Made by a program: the position numbers and the translations under genes. 64,000 nucleotides of DNA from Halovenus aranensis (GTDB lineage: Archaea; Halobacteriota; Halobacteria; Halobacteriales; Haloarculaceae), in the NCBI RefSeq assembly GCF_900100385.1, contig NZ_FNFC01000001.1, positions 1 through 64,000 on the forward strand, given 5' to 3'. Under the pieces are notes generated by a model. That model was given only the letters and a program-made list of their open reading frames with translations. It did no database searches and had not been told where the DNA came from. Below, one piece after another: positions 26,786 through 34,695 of the stretch (positions are counted from its first letter, which is position 1; every line of letters starts with the position of its first letter).

Positions 26786-27313
26786 ATGTCTCAGCCGAAA
26801 GTAAGCGGCAAATTTGTCGAGGCACTCGCGGCCAGTGCGGGGGCTGTTTCACCAGTCTTCGAACAGAAAATCGAGCAGTACCTCCGGTACAACGGAATCG
26901 ACAGTGTCGACCCGGGCGCGTGGTACTCGTATGAACAGTTTGCCAGCGCGGTCACAGACGTCGAAGAAGACATCGGGAGCATGACCGCGATGGACGCCGG
27001 CGCGGAGATGATTGCCACAGCAGAGGAGATAGCCGACATGTCCTCGATAGCCGAGACGATGGAACTCGCACAGGACGTGCATTCGGCGGCGTACCGTAAC
27101 TTCACGCCGGACGCGGTCGGACAGTGGAGCCACGAGTACACGGACACGGGAAACTCACGCATCGCGGCGTACGGCGGGTGGCGCTATCCGCAGGGATTTA
27201 CCCAGGGAATCGTCAAGGGGTACGCAAAGGCCTCGAACGACGTCGTTCAGGCTGAAATCACCGAGACTGCAACGACCAGCGACGAGGTGTTCGCGTTCGT
27301 CGTCCAGTCGTAA
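26786..27313 (+). CDS. Possible stand-alone sensory-domain protein
   Basis: This 175-residue soluble protein is not confidently recognised. It has a helical layout with VFEQKIEQYLRYNGI, a WYSYEQFASAVTDVEEDIG segment and a late GWRYPQGFTQGIVKGYAKA. The pattern of an aromatic Y-x-F position, alternating helices and a late glycine-rich helix loosely recalls small ligand-binding sensors (V4R, heme-NO-binding or DUF2378-like proteins), but no catalytic motif is visible. I chose the ATG at 26786; earlier starts would add 20 residues with no family character. It lies between two Usp genes, possibly part of a stress-response neighbourhood. Confidence 0.5.
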   Translation: MSQPKVSGKFVEALAASAGAVSPVFEQKIEQYLRYNGIDSVDPGAWYSYEQFASAVTDVEEDIGSMTAMDAGAEMIATAEEIADMSSIAETMELAQDVHSAAYRNFTPDAVGQWSHEYTDTGNSRIAAYGGWRYPQGFTQGIVKGYAKASNDVVQAEITETATTSDEVFAFVVQS

Positions 27314-27381
27314 CATAGCGTCGAGCAACGCGTTCGGACGGACCGGCGGCTTTTTTGCACAGCGGGGCCGAGTTTTCGGCG

Positions 27382-27825
27382 ATGGCGCTCGATATCGAAC
27401 TCGTCCTCGTGGCGGTCGACGGCAGCGACGAATCGCAGGCAGCAGCAGAGACGGCTGCCGCAATCGTCGAACGGTACGGGGCGGACCTGCACCTCTTGCA
27501 TTTCGTCGACAACCGGGTCATGCGCGACATCGAGACGGGGACCATCTCCCCGGAGACGATTGCACACGAACAGCGGGCGCTGACCGAGACCGTCCACGAG
27601 CATCTCCCCGATGATGTCGGATTTACCGCCTCGAGTGCCGCTGGCTTCTCTACCACGAAACTCGGCCAGACGCCCGGGACAATCATTCTCGACGTGGCCG
27701 AAGAACGAGGCGTCGACTTCTTGGTCGTCCCGCGCGAGACGCCGAGTGGCGACCCCGACGAAGTGCTCGGCAAGGCCGCTCTCTACGTCCTCGAGTACGC
27801 CAGCCAGCCCGTTCTCTCCGTCTGA
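27382..27825 (+). CDS. Universal stress protein, divergent nucleotide site
   Basis: This 147-residue UspA-fold protein starts IELVLVAVDGSDESQAAAET and ends LEYASQPVLSV. The usual ATP-binding G-x2-G-x9-G-S/T tract is replaced by VVPRETPSGDPDEVLGKAALYV, so nucleotide binding may be lost. The ATG at 27382 gives the canonical UspA start. An upstream start at 27355 would add nine residues. Confidence 0.8.
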   Translation: MALDIELVLVAVDGSDESQAAAETAAAIVERYGADLHLLHFVDNRVMRDIETGTISPETIAHEQRALTETVHEHLPDDVGFTASSAAGFSTTKLGQTPGTIILDVAEERGVDFLVVPRETPSGDPDEVLGKAALYVLEYASQPVLSV

Positions 27826-27861
27826 GTCCTCACAAGCAGGCCGGTCGTGTCTGATGTGGCG

Positions 27862-28395
27862 TTACTCCACGGGTTCGAGCCTGAGCGACATCTCTAGCTC
27901 GAAGCTGTCGTCACCGGTCCGCTCGAAGCCGATTTTCTCGTAGAGGCCGATTGCGGGACGGTTCCAGCGCTCGACGGTCAGCCAGATGCGCTGGATACCC
28001 TCGCGTTGTCCCAGTCCCAGGGCCGTCCTGACGAGTGCGGTCCCGATGCCCGCACCCTGGTAGGCCTGGAGGACGAAGATAGCGAGTTCGTAGCTGCCGT
28101 CGCCGTCGGGAACGAGCATCACGTGACCGACCGGCGACTCGTCGTGATAGGCGACCGTATTGAGCGCCTCGCCGGTCATCACGACTTCCAGCCACTCACG
28201 GATGCTGTCTTCGTCGCCGGGCGGGATACCCTGTGCGCGGTCCTCCGGGTCGAAATCGAGGTACATCGCCGTCAACGCGTCGCTGTCGTCGTAGGTCACC
28301 TCACACAGCCGGATTTCTCGCCCGTCGGCGTCGGTGACCGTCCGCGGGGGTGTGGGAAAGCCGTCGACCGTGTCTTCGGGAAAGCGTACTGTCAT
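27862..28395 (-). CDS. GNAT-family acetyltransferase
   Basis: This 177-residue protein has the acetyl-CoA binding motif A (YELAIFVLQAYQGAGIGTALVRTAL, with Q-x-x-G-x-G/A) and the following ERWNRPAIGLYEKIGFERTG segment typical of GNAT acetyltransferases. The substrate is not predictable. It overlaps the upstream UspA-like gene by 4 bp, so the two are translationally coupled. Confidence 0.88.
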   Translation of the reverse strand: MTVRFPEDTVDGFPTPPRTVTDADGREIRLCEVTYDDSDALTAMYLDFDPEDRAQGIPPGDEDSIREWLEVVMTGEALNTVAYHDESPVGHVMLVPDGDGSYELAIFVLQAYQGAGIGTALVRTALGLGQREGIQRIWLTVERWNRPAIGLYEKIGFERTGDDSFELEMSLRLEPVE

Positions 28396-28751
28396 CGTAT
28401 CAGTGTCACCGTCGTGTGCGCGTTCAGTAGAACGAACTCGATGACGCTGTCGAACTGTATCTTGCCCAGCGGGCTGGTCTGCCCACCCGAGAGGACGATA
28501 CGGTCGTAGTCGTCGGTTTCGGCGAGTTCGACGAGTCGGCTGCCCGGCTGGCCGGTCACCGTCTCGACGGTCGCGTCGACATCGAGCGTTTCGAGACGGT
28601 CGCGGACGGCCTCCTCGGTCGCCGCCACCGCGTCGTCGCTGCTGTAGACGGCGACGGTCAGCTCGTCACCAGCCTGTCGTGCGCGGTCGACAACCTCTTC
28701 GAGGCCGCCAAGCGCGCGTTCGCTTCCGTTGACGCCGACGAGGAGTCGCAT
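28392..28751 (-). CDS. Short universal-stress-type protein
   Basis: This 119-residue protein starts MRLLVGVNGSERALGGLEE and ends NAHTTVTLIR, a compact UspA fold lacking about 20 residues of the usual domain. The nucleotide-site region reads IVLSGGQTSPLGKIQFDS. It is the upstream gene of a two-gene unit with the GNAT acetyltransferase (4-bp overlap), which may point to acetylation linked to stress signalling; this is inference. Confidence 0.75.
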   Translation of the reverse strand: MRLLVGVNGSERALGGLEEVVDRARQAGDELTVAVYSSDDAVAATEEAVRDRLETLDVDATVETVTGQPGSRLVELAETDDYDRIVLSGGQTSPLGKIQFDSVIEFVLLNAHTTVTLIR

Positions 28752-28817
28752 ATCTCGGCCGATGTACCGGGCGTACTAAAACGCAGCGACCGGCGACGAG
28801 CGTGTGTCTCGGCGTGG

Positions 28818-29873
28818 CTACTCCCACTGGCGCTCGGCGAGCAGCGCCGGCCGCGAGGTCCAGACCAGTTGCTGGTGGTCGAGCCAGGCGACAACGACCA
28901 CGTGTGGTAGTGTCAACGCCGCTATCAACACGAGATAGAGGCCGACCCACTCCGAGATACTGCCGGGCGCGACCGGCACCAGCCAGTAGAACACCCCCAG
29001 AAAGACCAGCGACACGGCTGTCAGCGGCGCGGCGTCGCGGGCAAAGCGACCCAACGCCTGTCCGTATTCTCGGTCGGCCAGCCGCTCGCGTGCGGTCGGG
29101 TCGATAGCGAGCAGCCGACCGACGTGTCGGAGCGCGTGCCAGCAGGTGAAATAGAGCCCGACCGCGAGTACCGGCGGGACGAGCGCAAAGTACGCGACCA
29201 ACAGCCCCACCTCGCCGGCATCGACAAGCCAGTCGCGCCGGCGCTGGGCGCGGACGTATCCGAGCGCGAGCGACCCCGCCAGCAGTCCGGCGACCACGAC
29301 ACCGACCACGAGACGACCGTCGGGCGTGAACGCGCCTTCGGCCCAGCCGAGCGTCGGCGTCGTGAACAGGCCGACCAGCGTCTCGGTGACGAGCCGGTAC
29401 TGCTCGGGGAACGCGACAAGCGGGACGAGCATCGGGAGCGTGCCGCGGGCCAGTGCAGTCAGTGCCCGCTGGGCTGGCGTCGTGAGGTGGTCGACGCCAA
29501 GCACGCCAACCAGCGAATGAACCTCCCCCTGCCCCCAGTGGAGCCAGGTAATCAGGATGAAGACGGCAAAGGAGGCAACCGGGGCCAGAAACCAGGCCAG
29601 TGCGTAACAGCCACCGACGACAGCATACAGCACACCCACGGCCGCGAGTGAGCGCCCGGTCGGCGGCTGTCCCTGGACTCTGGTCGGTGCGAGGTGGTCA
29701 ACCGCGCCGTGTGGTAGCCCGAAAACGAGGACACTGGCGACCAGCGGGACGAACTGGTATCTGAGCGGGACCGTGAGCCCCGCGGCGAACGCGGCAGTTA
29801 TCACAGCGAAAACGACCCAGCCGGGGACGACTGTTAGCCGGACGAGCGACCGGCGAGCGCTGTCTGCTGTCAT
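28818..29873 (-). CDS. brp: Brp/Blh beta-carotene 15,15'-dioxygenase
   Basis: This 351-residue polytopic membrane protein has the conserved histidine motifs of the Brp/Blh family: FGLPHGAVDHLAP, ITWLHWGQGEVHS, FTCWHALRHVGRL and LTLPHVVVV. These bind the catalytic iron. It cleaves beta-carotene into two retinals, the chromophore of rhodopsins. It overlaps crtY by 4 bp, so lycopene cyclisation and cleavage are encoded as one unit. No rhodopsin gene is in the window. Confidence 0.92.
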   Translation of the reverse strand: MTADSARRSLVRLTVVPGWVVFAVITAAFAAGLTVPLRYQFVPLVASVLVFGLPHGAVDHLAPTRVQGQPPTGRSLAAVGVLYAVVGGCYALAWFLAPVASFAVFILITWLHWGQGEVHSLVGVLGVDHLTTPAQRALTALARGTLPMLVPLVAFPEQYRLVTETLVGLFTTPTLGWAEGAFTPDGRLVVGVVVAGLLAGSLALGYVRAQRRRDWLVDAGEVGLLVAYFALVPPVLAVGLYFTCWHALRHVGRLLAIDPTARERLADREYGQALGRFARDAAPLTAVSLVFLGVFYWLVPVAPGSISEWVGLYLVLIAALTLPHVVVVAWLDHQQLVWTSRPALLAERQWE

Positions 29874-30649
29874 CTCTCACTCGGGTCGCCTGTCACGCCG
29901 GGCAGGCTGGTGGGTGTCACCGTTGGCCACTGTGCGACGAGCCAGCAGTAGAGTACGTATCCCTGGACCACGAAGAGGTTCGTGACGACGAAAAACGTGG
30001 CCTCTTCGACCGGAAAGCCAAACGGCGCGAGTCCGACCGAGTACGTGTCGGCGATTGTCCAGAGGCCGAGCGAGATGGCCGTCCAGTCGGCGACCCAGAA
30101 ATACAGCGTCGGGACGGCCACCGCCGCCACGACCGCGCGACGGATGTAGACGAGATACGTCCAGCCAAACGCCCACTGAATCGCGAGGACCGGCCCAGCC
30201 CAGACGAGAATCGAGGCGAGATAGAGCCAGGAGTCTCCCGCGAGGAGCAGGCACACGCCGACCAGACTCACCCCGACGCCGCTCAACAGTCCGGCCAGTC
30301 GCTCGCGCACAGTAAGTGACAGCGACATGTCAGTAGGGAACTCGAACAGGCCCAAGAACAGAAGCGTCGCCGTCGGCTGTGCCAGGAAAAACAGGTATTC
30401 CCCGACCGGTGCGACCCAGATAGTCCGCCAGACGACGCCGTCGCCGTACCACCAGACGCCGACCTCGATAAGCAGATTATCCCAGGGAGTCGTGTAGCCA
30501 AGCGCGAGTCCGAGAATCACGACCATCCCGGCCACGGCGGCCGGACTGTCCAGCCGCGTGCCACGATACCAGGAGGCAGCGACCAGCAGTGCTATCACGG
30601 GGAGCGTGAACACGAGGTGAAACTGGAAGTACGTTTCAGGCGGTATCAT
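29870..30649 (-). CDS. crtY: Lycopene beta-cyclase (membrane heterodimer-type fused)
   Basis: This 259-residue membrane protein has two repeats of the lycopene-cyclase domain, each with about three helices. Conserved pieces include YTTPWDNLLIEVGVWWYGDGVVW, PVGEYLFFLAQP and FGFPVEEATFFVVTNLFVVQGYVLY. It converts lycopene to beta-carotene, which Brp then cleaves. The start at 30649 begins IPPETYFQFHLVFTLP, usual for the family. The promoter carries a Bat-type activator site. Confidence 0.92.
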   Translation of the reverse strand: MIPPETYFQFHLVFTLPVIALLVAASWYRGTRLDSPAAVAGMVVILGLALGYTTPWDNLLIEVGVWWYGDGVVWRTIWVAPVGEYLFFLAQPTATLLFLGLFEFPTDMSLSLTVRERLAGLLSGVGVSLVGVCLLLAGDSWLYLASILVWAGPVLAIQWAFGWTYLVYIRRAVVAAVAVPTLYFWVADWTAISLGLWTIADTYSVGLAPFGFPVEEATFFVVTNLFVVQGYVLYCWLVAQWPTVTPTSLPGVTGDPSER

Positions 30650-30714
30650 TGGTCACACGTGGGCAACGGGGACGGCTGATTTTGGCGGCACCTAGGACAA
30701 CTATCACGGCCCGG

Positions 30715-30744
30715 TATAATAACAACGTGCCCAACTAGTCAGGT
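30715..30744 (-). promoter_or_regulatory. crtY-brp promoter: Bat-type UAS plus TATA box
   Basis: On the minus strand, positions 30744-30730 read ACCTGACTAGTTGGG. The Halobacterium Bat (bacterioopsin activator) consensus as I recall it is ACCcnactagTTnGG; every strongly conserved base matches and only the weak fourth base differs. It is followed after 6 bp by GTTATTATA (30723-30715), a TATA box about 70 bp before the crtY start. The order, orientation and spacing mimic the bop promoter. Confidence 0.8.
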
Positions 30745-30765
30745 AGTCGTACAACTCGGACCGTG

Positions 30766-33700
30766 TTACCGGCTCCAGGGGAGCCGGTCGCGGGTCGACT
30801 CCCTTCGACGTCCGATGACCGATTCGGCCCAACTGATTACCTCGTCGAGTACGTCGGTCGGCTCCTCGTCGAACTCGAATTTCCGGATGTGGTCGAGGTT
30901 GCCGTCTTCGTGTCCGCCAATCATGTGCGTTGTCTGGCGGTCGCTCTCGGTGGGAACGAGGTAGGCGAGCACGTTGTTGTGTGCCTTTGCCGTCTCGTAC
31001 TCCGAGAGACGCCGCGAGGAGTCGTAGTCGACCAGTATCGAGAACTTCGAGAGCATCATGTAGATGGCGCGTTTCTCCTCTGCGGGCCGCCCCTCGACGT
31101 CGGGCAGCGCGTCGGCGAGGCGGGCGTCGTAGCCGCGCTCGGTTAGCCCGGTCTCGAGGCTGTCGAGGTCGTCGCCGTCGCCAGTGCTCGCCTCCATCAG
31201 GAGGACAGAGCTGTCGATGGTCTCGACGACCGTATCGAGCGCGTCACCGAAAGCCGCGAGGTCGCCGCCCTCGTCGGCCATCGCCTGCAGGTAGCCGGCG
31301 TCGGCGACGCTGCGCAACGCCTCAATCTGGGTGCGCAGGTCCTCTCGGGTCTTTGGCTGGCCCCAGTACTCTTGGAGTTTCGGACGGTCGTCGACCGGCT
31401 CGACGTCGATGGGTTCCCCGGAGTGACGAATCGCCTCTAGTCCCGCCTGTGCGCTCTCGATTGTCGAGAAGTACGGTATGTTCTCCTCGACACAGACTTC
31501 GAGTACGTCACGGTCGCGGGTGAGCACGAAGTCGATATCGCCGGCCCGTAGCGCGTCGGTGACCGCCTCCTTGCTGTCGAAGTCATCGAACTCCTGTACG
31601 TCGAAGAACTCGGTGAAGCCGACGACCGGCAGGTCGACGAGCGCGACACCCTCTTTGGGGATGGGACGACCGCGTGCCATCTGGGCTTTCTCGTAGGCTT
31701 TGCCGAACGTCGACGCCGTCCCCATTACCTCACCGGTCGATTTCATCTCCGGCCCGAGCCGCGGGTCACTGCCCGGGAGCCGGTCAAACGGCAAGACGAC
31801 ATCTTTGACGCTGACCTCGTCGGGAATCTGCTCCTCGTAGTCGAGTTCTTCGAGGGAGGCACCGGCCATCACCTTCGCCGCAATCTTGGCAATCGGGACG
31901 CCCGTCGCCTTCGAGACAAAAGGCACCGTCCGCGAGGACCGCGGATTCGCCTCCAGCACGTAGACCTCGCCATCTCTGACCGCAAGCTGGACGTTCAACA
32001 GCCCGACCGTATCGAGCGCCTGGGCGATGTTCTCGACGACCTCTCGCACCCGGCGGTTCACGTCACGACCGAGCGACCGGGGCGGAATCATACACGCCGA
32101 GTCGCCGGAGTGGACGCCGGCGGTCTCGACGTGTTCCATCACGCCGCCGATGAGGACGTTTTCGCCGTCAGCGACGGCGTCGACGTCGAGCTCGACGGCA
32201 TCAGCGAGGAACTCGTCGATGAGGATTGGCTTCTCTGGAGAGACCCGGACGGCCTCCTCGATGTAGGTTTCGAGGTCCTCGTCGTTGTAGACGACTTCCA
32301 TCGCCCGGCCGCCGAGCACGTAGGACGGCCGGACCAGCACGGGGTACCCGATGTCGTGAGCCAGTTCCAGCGCCTCCGACTCGCTGGTCGCGGTCGCACC
32401 CTCGGCCTGTGCGATTCCGAGACCGCCCATCAGCCGGTTGAACCGGTCGCGGTCCTCGGCGAGGTCCATCGCGTCGACCGAGGTGCCGAGCACCTCACAC
32501 TCGAGCTCACGCCGGTCCAGTTCCTGCTCCAGTGGGCGGCCGATATCGACGCTGGTCTGGCCGCCGAACTGGACCATCACGCCGTCGGCCTCGGTCGCCT
32601 CGATAACGTCGGCGACCTCCTCGGCCGTAATCGGCTCGAAGAAGAGGCCATCAGAGGTGTCGTAATCCGTCGAGACGGTCTCGGGGTTGTTGTTGACGAC
32701 GTGGGCGTCGATGCCCATCTCCCGAAGTGCCCGCACGGCGTGTACCGAGCAGTAGTCGAATTCGACACCCTGACCGATGCGAATCGGGCCGCCGCCGACG
32801 ACGACGACGCTCTCGATGTCGCGGTCGACCTGCAGTTCGTCGCGGTCGAGCGTCGACACCGGGTCACGCGTCGAGTAGTAGTACGGCGTCGAAGCGGCGA
32901 ACTCGCCGGCACAGGTGTCGACCAGCTTGAAGTCGCGGTCGACCGTGCGCCCGGCGACAGCGTCCACCGAGATAGCGGTGCCGCCGTCGGGCGCGGGGTT
33001 GCCCTCGACGCTCTGTGTGTCGCCCAGCGACTCGGGCAGCCAGGAGGCGTGGGTATCGTTGAACTCGCCGCCGGCGAGTGCTGTAATCTCCTGGTCGGTA
33101 AAGCCCACGTTCGCGGCCGTCTCGAAGTCACCGTCGCTCGCGGCCGCGGCGGCTCTTGCGACGCGTTTGTAGCGCTCGACGTACCACTCTCGAATCTCTG
33201 TCAGCTCGACGACCTCCTCGACGGCGTAGCCGCGCTCGAAGGCCTCGAACATCGCGTACGGCCGGTCCGGCGTCGGCGATTCGAGATACTCGGTCTCAAG
33301 CTCGTCGTCTGTGACGTCGCCCCAGTCCGTCGCCGGGTCGTACTCCGAGGAGCGAAGCGCCTTGAGCAGCGACTCCTCGAAGGTCCGGCCGATGGCCATC
33401 GCCTCGCCGGTCGATTTCATCGCCGGCCCGAGCTCGAAGTCCACGTCGGGGAACTTGTCTTTTGGCCATCTCGGGACCTTGGTGACGATGTAGTCGATAG
33501 CGGGCTCGAAGGCCGCCGTCGTCTCGCCGGTAATCTCGTTGTCGATTTCGTGGAGGCGCTTGCCGAGTGCGACCTTGGCGGTGACGCGAGCGATGGGATA
33601 GCCCGTCGCCTTCGAAGCCAGCGCCGAGGACCGCGACACGCGGGGGTTGACCTCGACGACGCGGTACTCGCCGCCGGGCGTGCCGTCGTCGTGCCAGGCG

Positions 33701-34554
33701 AACTGGATGTTACAGCCGCCCTGGATGCCGAGTTCGCGGATGACCTTCAGCGCGGTGTCGCGCATCTCCTGGTGACCGTCGTCGGGGATGACCTGCGAGG
33801 GGGTGACGACGACGGACTCGCCGGTGTGAATCCCCATCGGGTCGATGTTCTCCATGTTACAGATGATGATACAGGAGTCGTCGGCGTCGCGCATCACCTC
33901 GTATTCGAGTTCTATCCAGCCGTCGATTGACTCGGTAATCATCACGCGGTTGTCCCGGGAGAGACTCAGTCCCTTCCTGACCGCGTCTTTGAGCTCGTCC
34001 ATGTCGCCGATGACGCCCGACCCGGCACCGCCGAGCGTGTAGGTCGTTCGCATGATGACCGGCAGACCGCCGACGGCCTCGACGGCCTCCTCGACCTCGT
34101 CCATACTCTCGATGGTGACCGACTCGGGGACCGGCTCGTCGATGGCCTCCATCCGCTGGCGGAACTGGTCGCGGTCTTCGGTCGCGTATATGGTATCCAG
34201 CGGCGTCCCCATAACCTCGACGCCGTACTCCTCCAGCACTCCCTCCTCGGCGAGTTCGGCCGTGACGTTCAGGCCGGTCTGTCCACCCAGACCCGCGATA
34301 ACGCCGTCTGGCCGCTCTTTCCGGATAATCTCGGCGATTGCCTCGGTGTTGATGGGCTCGATGTACACCTCGTCGGCCATGTCCGGGTCGGTCATGATGG
34401 TCGCGGGATTCGAGTTGACCAACACGACGCGTGCGCCCTCCTCCTGGAGCGCCCGACAGGCCTGTGCCCCCGAGTAGTCGAACTCTGCCGCCTGTCCGAT
34501 CTGGATTGGACCGCTCCCGATGAGCAGTATTGTCCGGTCTTCTCCCTCTGTCAT
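30766..34554 (-). CDS. carB: Carbamoyl-phosphate synthase large subunit with extra C-terminal domain
   Basis: This 1262-residue protein makes carbamoyl phosphate from glutamine-derived ammonia, bicarbonate and 2 ATP for pyrimidine and arginine synthesis. It has two homologous synthetase halves: LLIGSGPIQIGQAAEFDYSG at the start, and a second half beginning VVVVGGGPIRIGQGVEFDYC. An MGS-like allosteric domain ends near YFSTIESAQAGLEAI. CarB is normally about 1060-1080 residues. Here about 195 residues follow DRPKLQEYWGQP. The tail has SSVLLMEASTGDGDDLD, KRAIYMMLSKFSILVDYDSS and THMIGGHEDGNLDHIRKFEF. The ATG at 34554 fits a TATA element at 34577-34583 (leaderless). carA is not in the window. Confidence 0.95.
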   Translation of the reverse strand: MTEGEDRTILLIGSGPIQIGQAAEFDYSGAQACRALQEEGARVVLVNSNPATIMTDPDMADEVYIEPINTEAIAEIIRKERPDGVIAGLGGQTGLNVTAELAEEGVLEEYGVEVMGTPLDTIYATEDRDQFRQRMEAIDEPVPESVTIESMDEVEEAVEAVGGLPVIMRTTYTLGGAGSGVIGDMDELKDAVRKGLSLSRDNRVMITESIDGWIELEYEVMRDADDSCIIICNMENIDPMGIHTGESVVVTPSQVIPDDGHQEMRDTALKVIRELGIQGGCNIQFAWHDDGTPGGEYRVVEVNPRVSRSSALASKATGYPIARVTAKVALGKRLHEIDNEITGETTAAFEPAIDYIVTKVPRWPKDKFPDVDFELGPAMKSTGEAMAIGRTFEESLLKALRSSEYDPATDWGDVTDDELETEYLESPTPDRPYAMFEAFERGYAVEEVVELTEIREWYVERYKRVARAAAAASDGDFETAANVGFTDQEITALAGGEFNDTHASWLPESLGDTQSVEGNPAPDGGTAISVDAVAGRTVDRDFKLVDTCAGEFAASTPYYYSTRDPVSTLDRDELQVDRDIESVVVVGGGPIRIGQGVEFDYCSVHAVRALREMGIDAHVVNNNPETVSTDYDTSDGLFFEPITAEEVADVIEATEADGVMVQFGGQTSVDIGRPLEQELDRRELECEVLGTSVDAMDLAEDRDRFNRLMGGLGIAQAEGATATSESEALELAHDIGYPVLVRPSYVLGGRAMEVVYNDEDLETYIEEAVRVSPEKPILIDEFLADAVELDVDAVADGENVLIGGVMEHVETAGVHSGDSACMIPPRSLGRDVNRRVREVVENIAQALDTVGLLNVQLAVRDGEVYVLEANPRSSRTVPFVSKATGVPIAKIAAKVMAGASLEELDYEEQIPDEVSVKDVVLPFDRLPGSDPRLGPEMKSTGEVMGTASTFGKAYEKAQMARGRPIPKEGVALVDLPVVGFTEFFDVQEFDDFDSKEAVTDALRAGDIDFVLTRDRDVLEVCVEENIPYFSTIESAQAGLEAIRHSGEPIDVEPVDDRPKLQEYWGQPKTREDLRTQIEALRSVADAGYLQAMADEGGDLAAFGDALDTVVETIDSSVLLMEASTGDGDDLDSLETGLTERGYDARLADALPDVEGRPAEEKRAIYMMLSKFSILVDYDSSRRLSEYETAKAHNNVLAYLVPTESDRQTTHMIGGHEDGNLDHIRKFEFDEEPTDVLDEVISWAESVIGRRRESTRDRLPWSR

Positions 34555-34576
34555 TGTCGGTTGGAGTCCGTACATC

Positions 34577-34648
34577 GTAATAAGCCCGACGGAATGGTAC
34601 GAAACTCGAAGGCGACTTTCGAAATTCGAATTGCTGGCAACGAATTTC
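34577..34648 (-). promoter_or_regulatory. carB promoter with an 8-bp dyad upstream
   Basis: GTAATAA at 34577-34583 (TTATTAC on the minus strand) sits 23-29 bp before the carB ATG and suits a leaderless transcript. Further upstream, GAAATTCG (34621-34628) and CGAATTTC (34641-34648) are perfect inverted repeats around a 12-nt spacer that itself contains TTGC-TG-GCAA. The symmetry and AT-richness suggest a dimeric regulator site. Confidence 0.5.
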
Positions 34649-34695
34649 AAAACGTCCGGACTGACGGCGGTGAGACCGGGTTCACCGCGCAGGGG

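Noticed and set aside
32110-33930. Open frame of 606 codons on the plus strand opposite carB
   Set aside because: CarB on the other strand is certain. High GC removes stops from the antisense frame, and the product has no recognisable motif.
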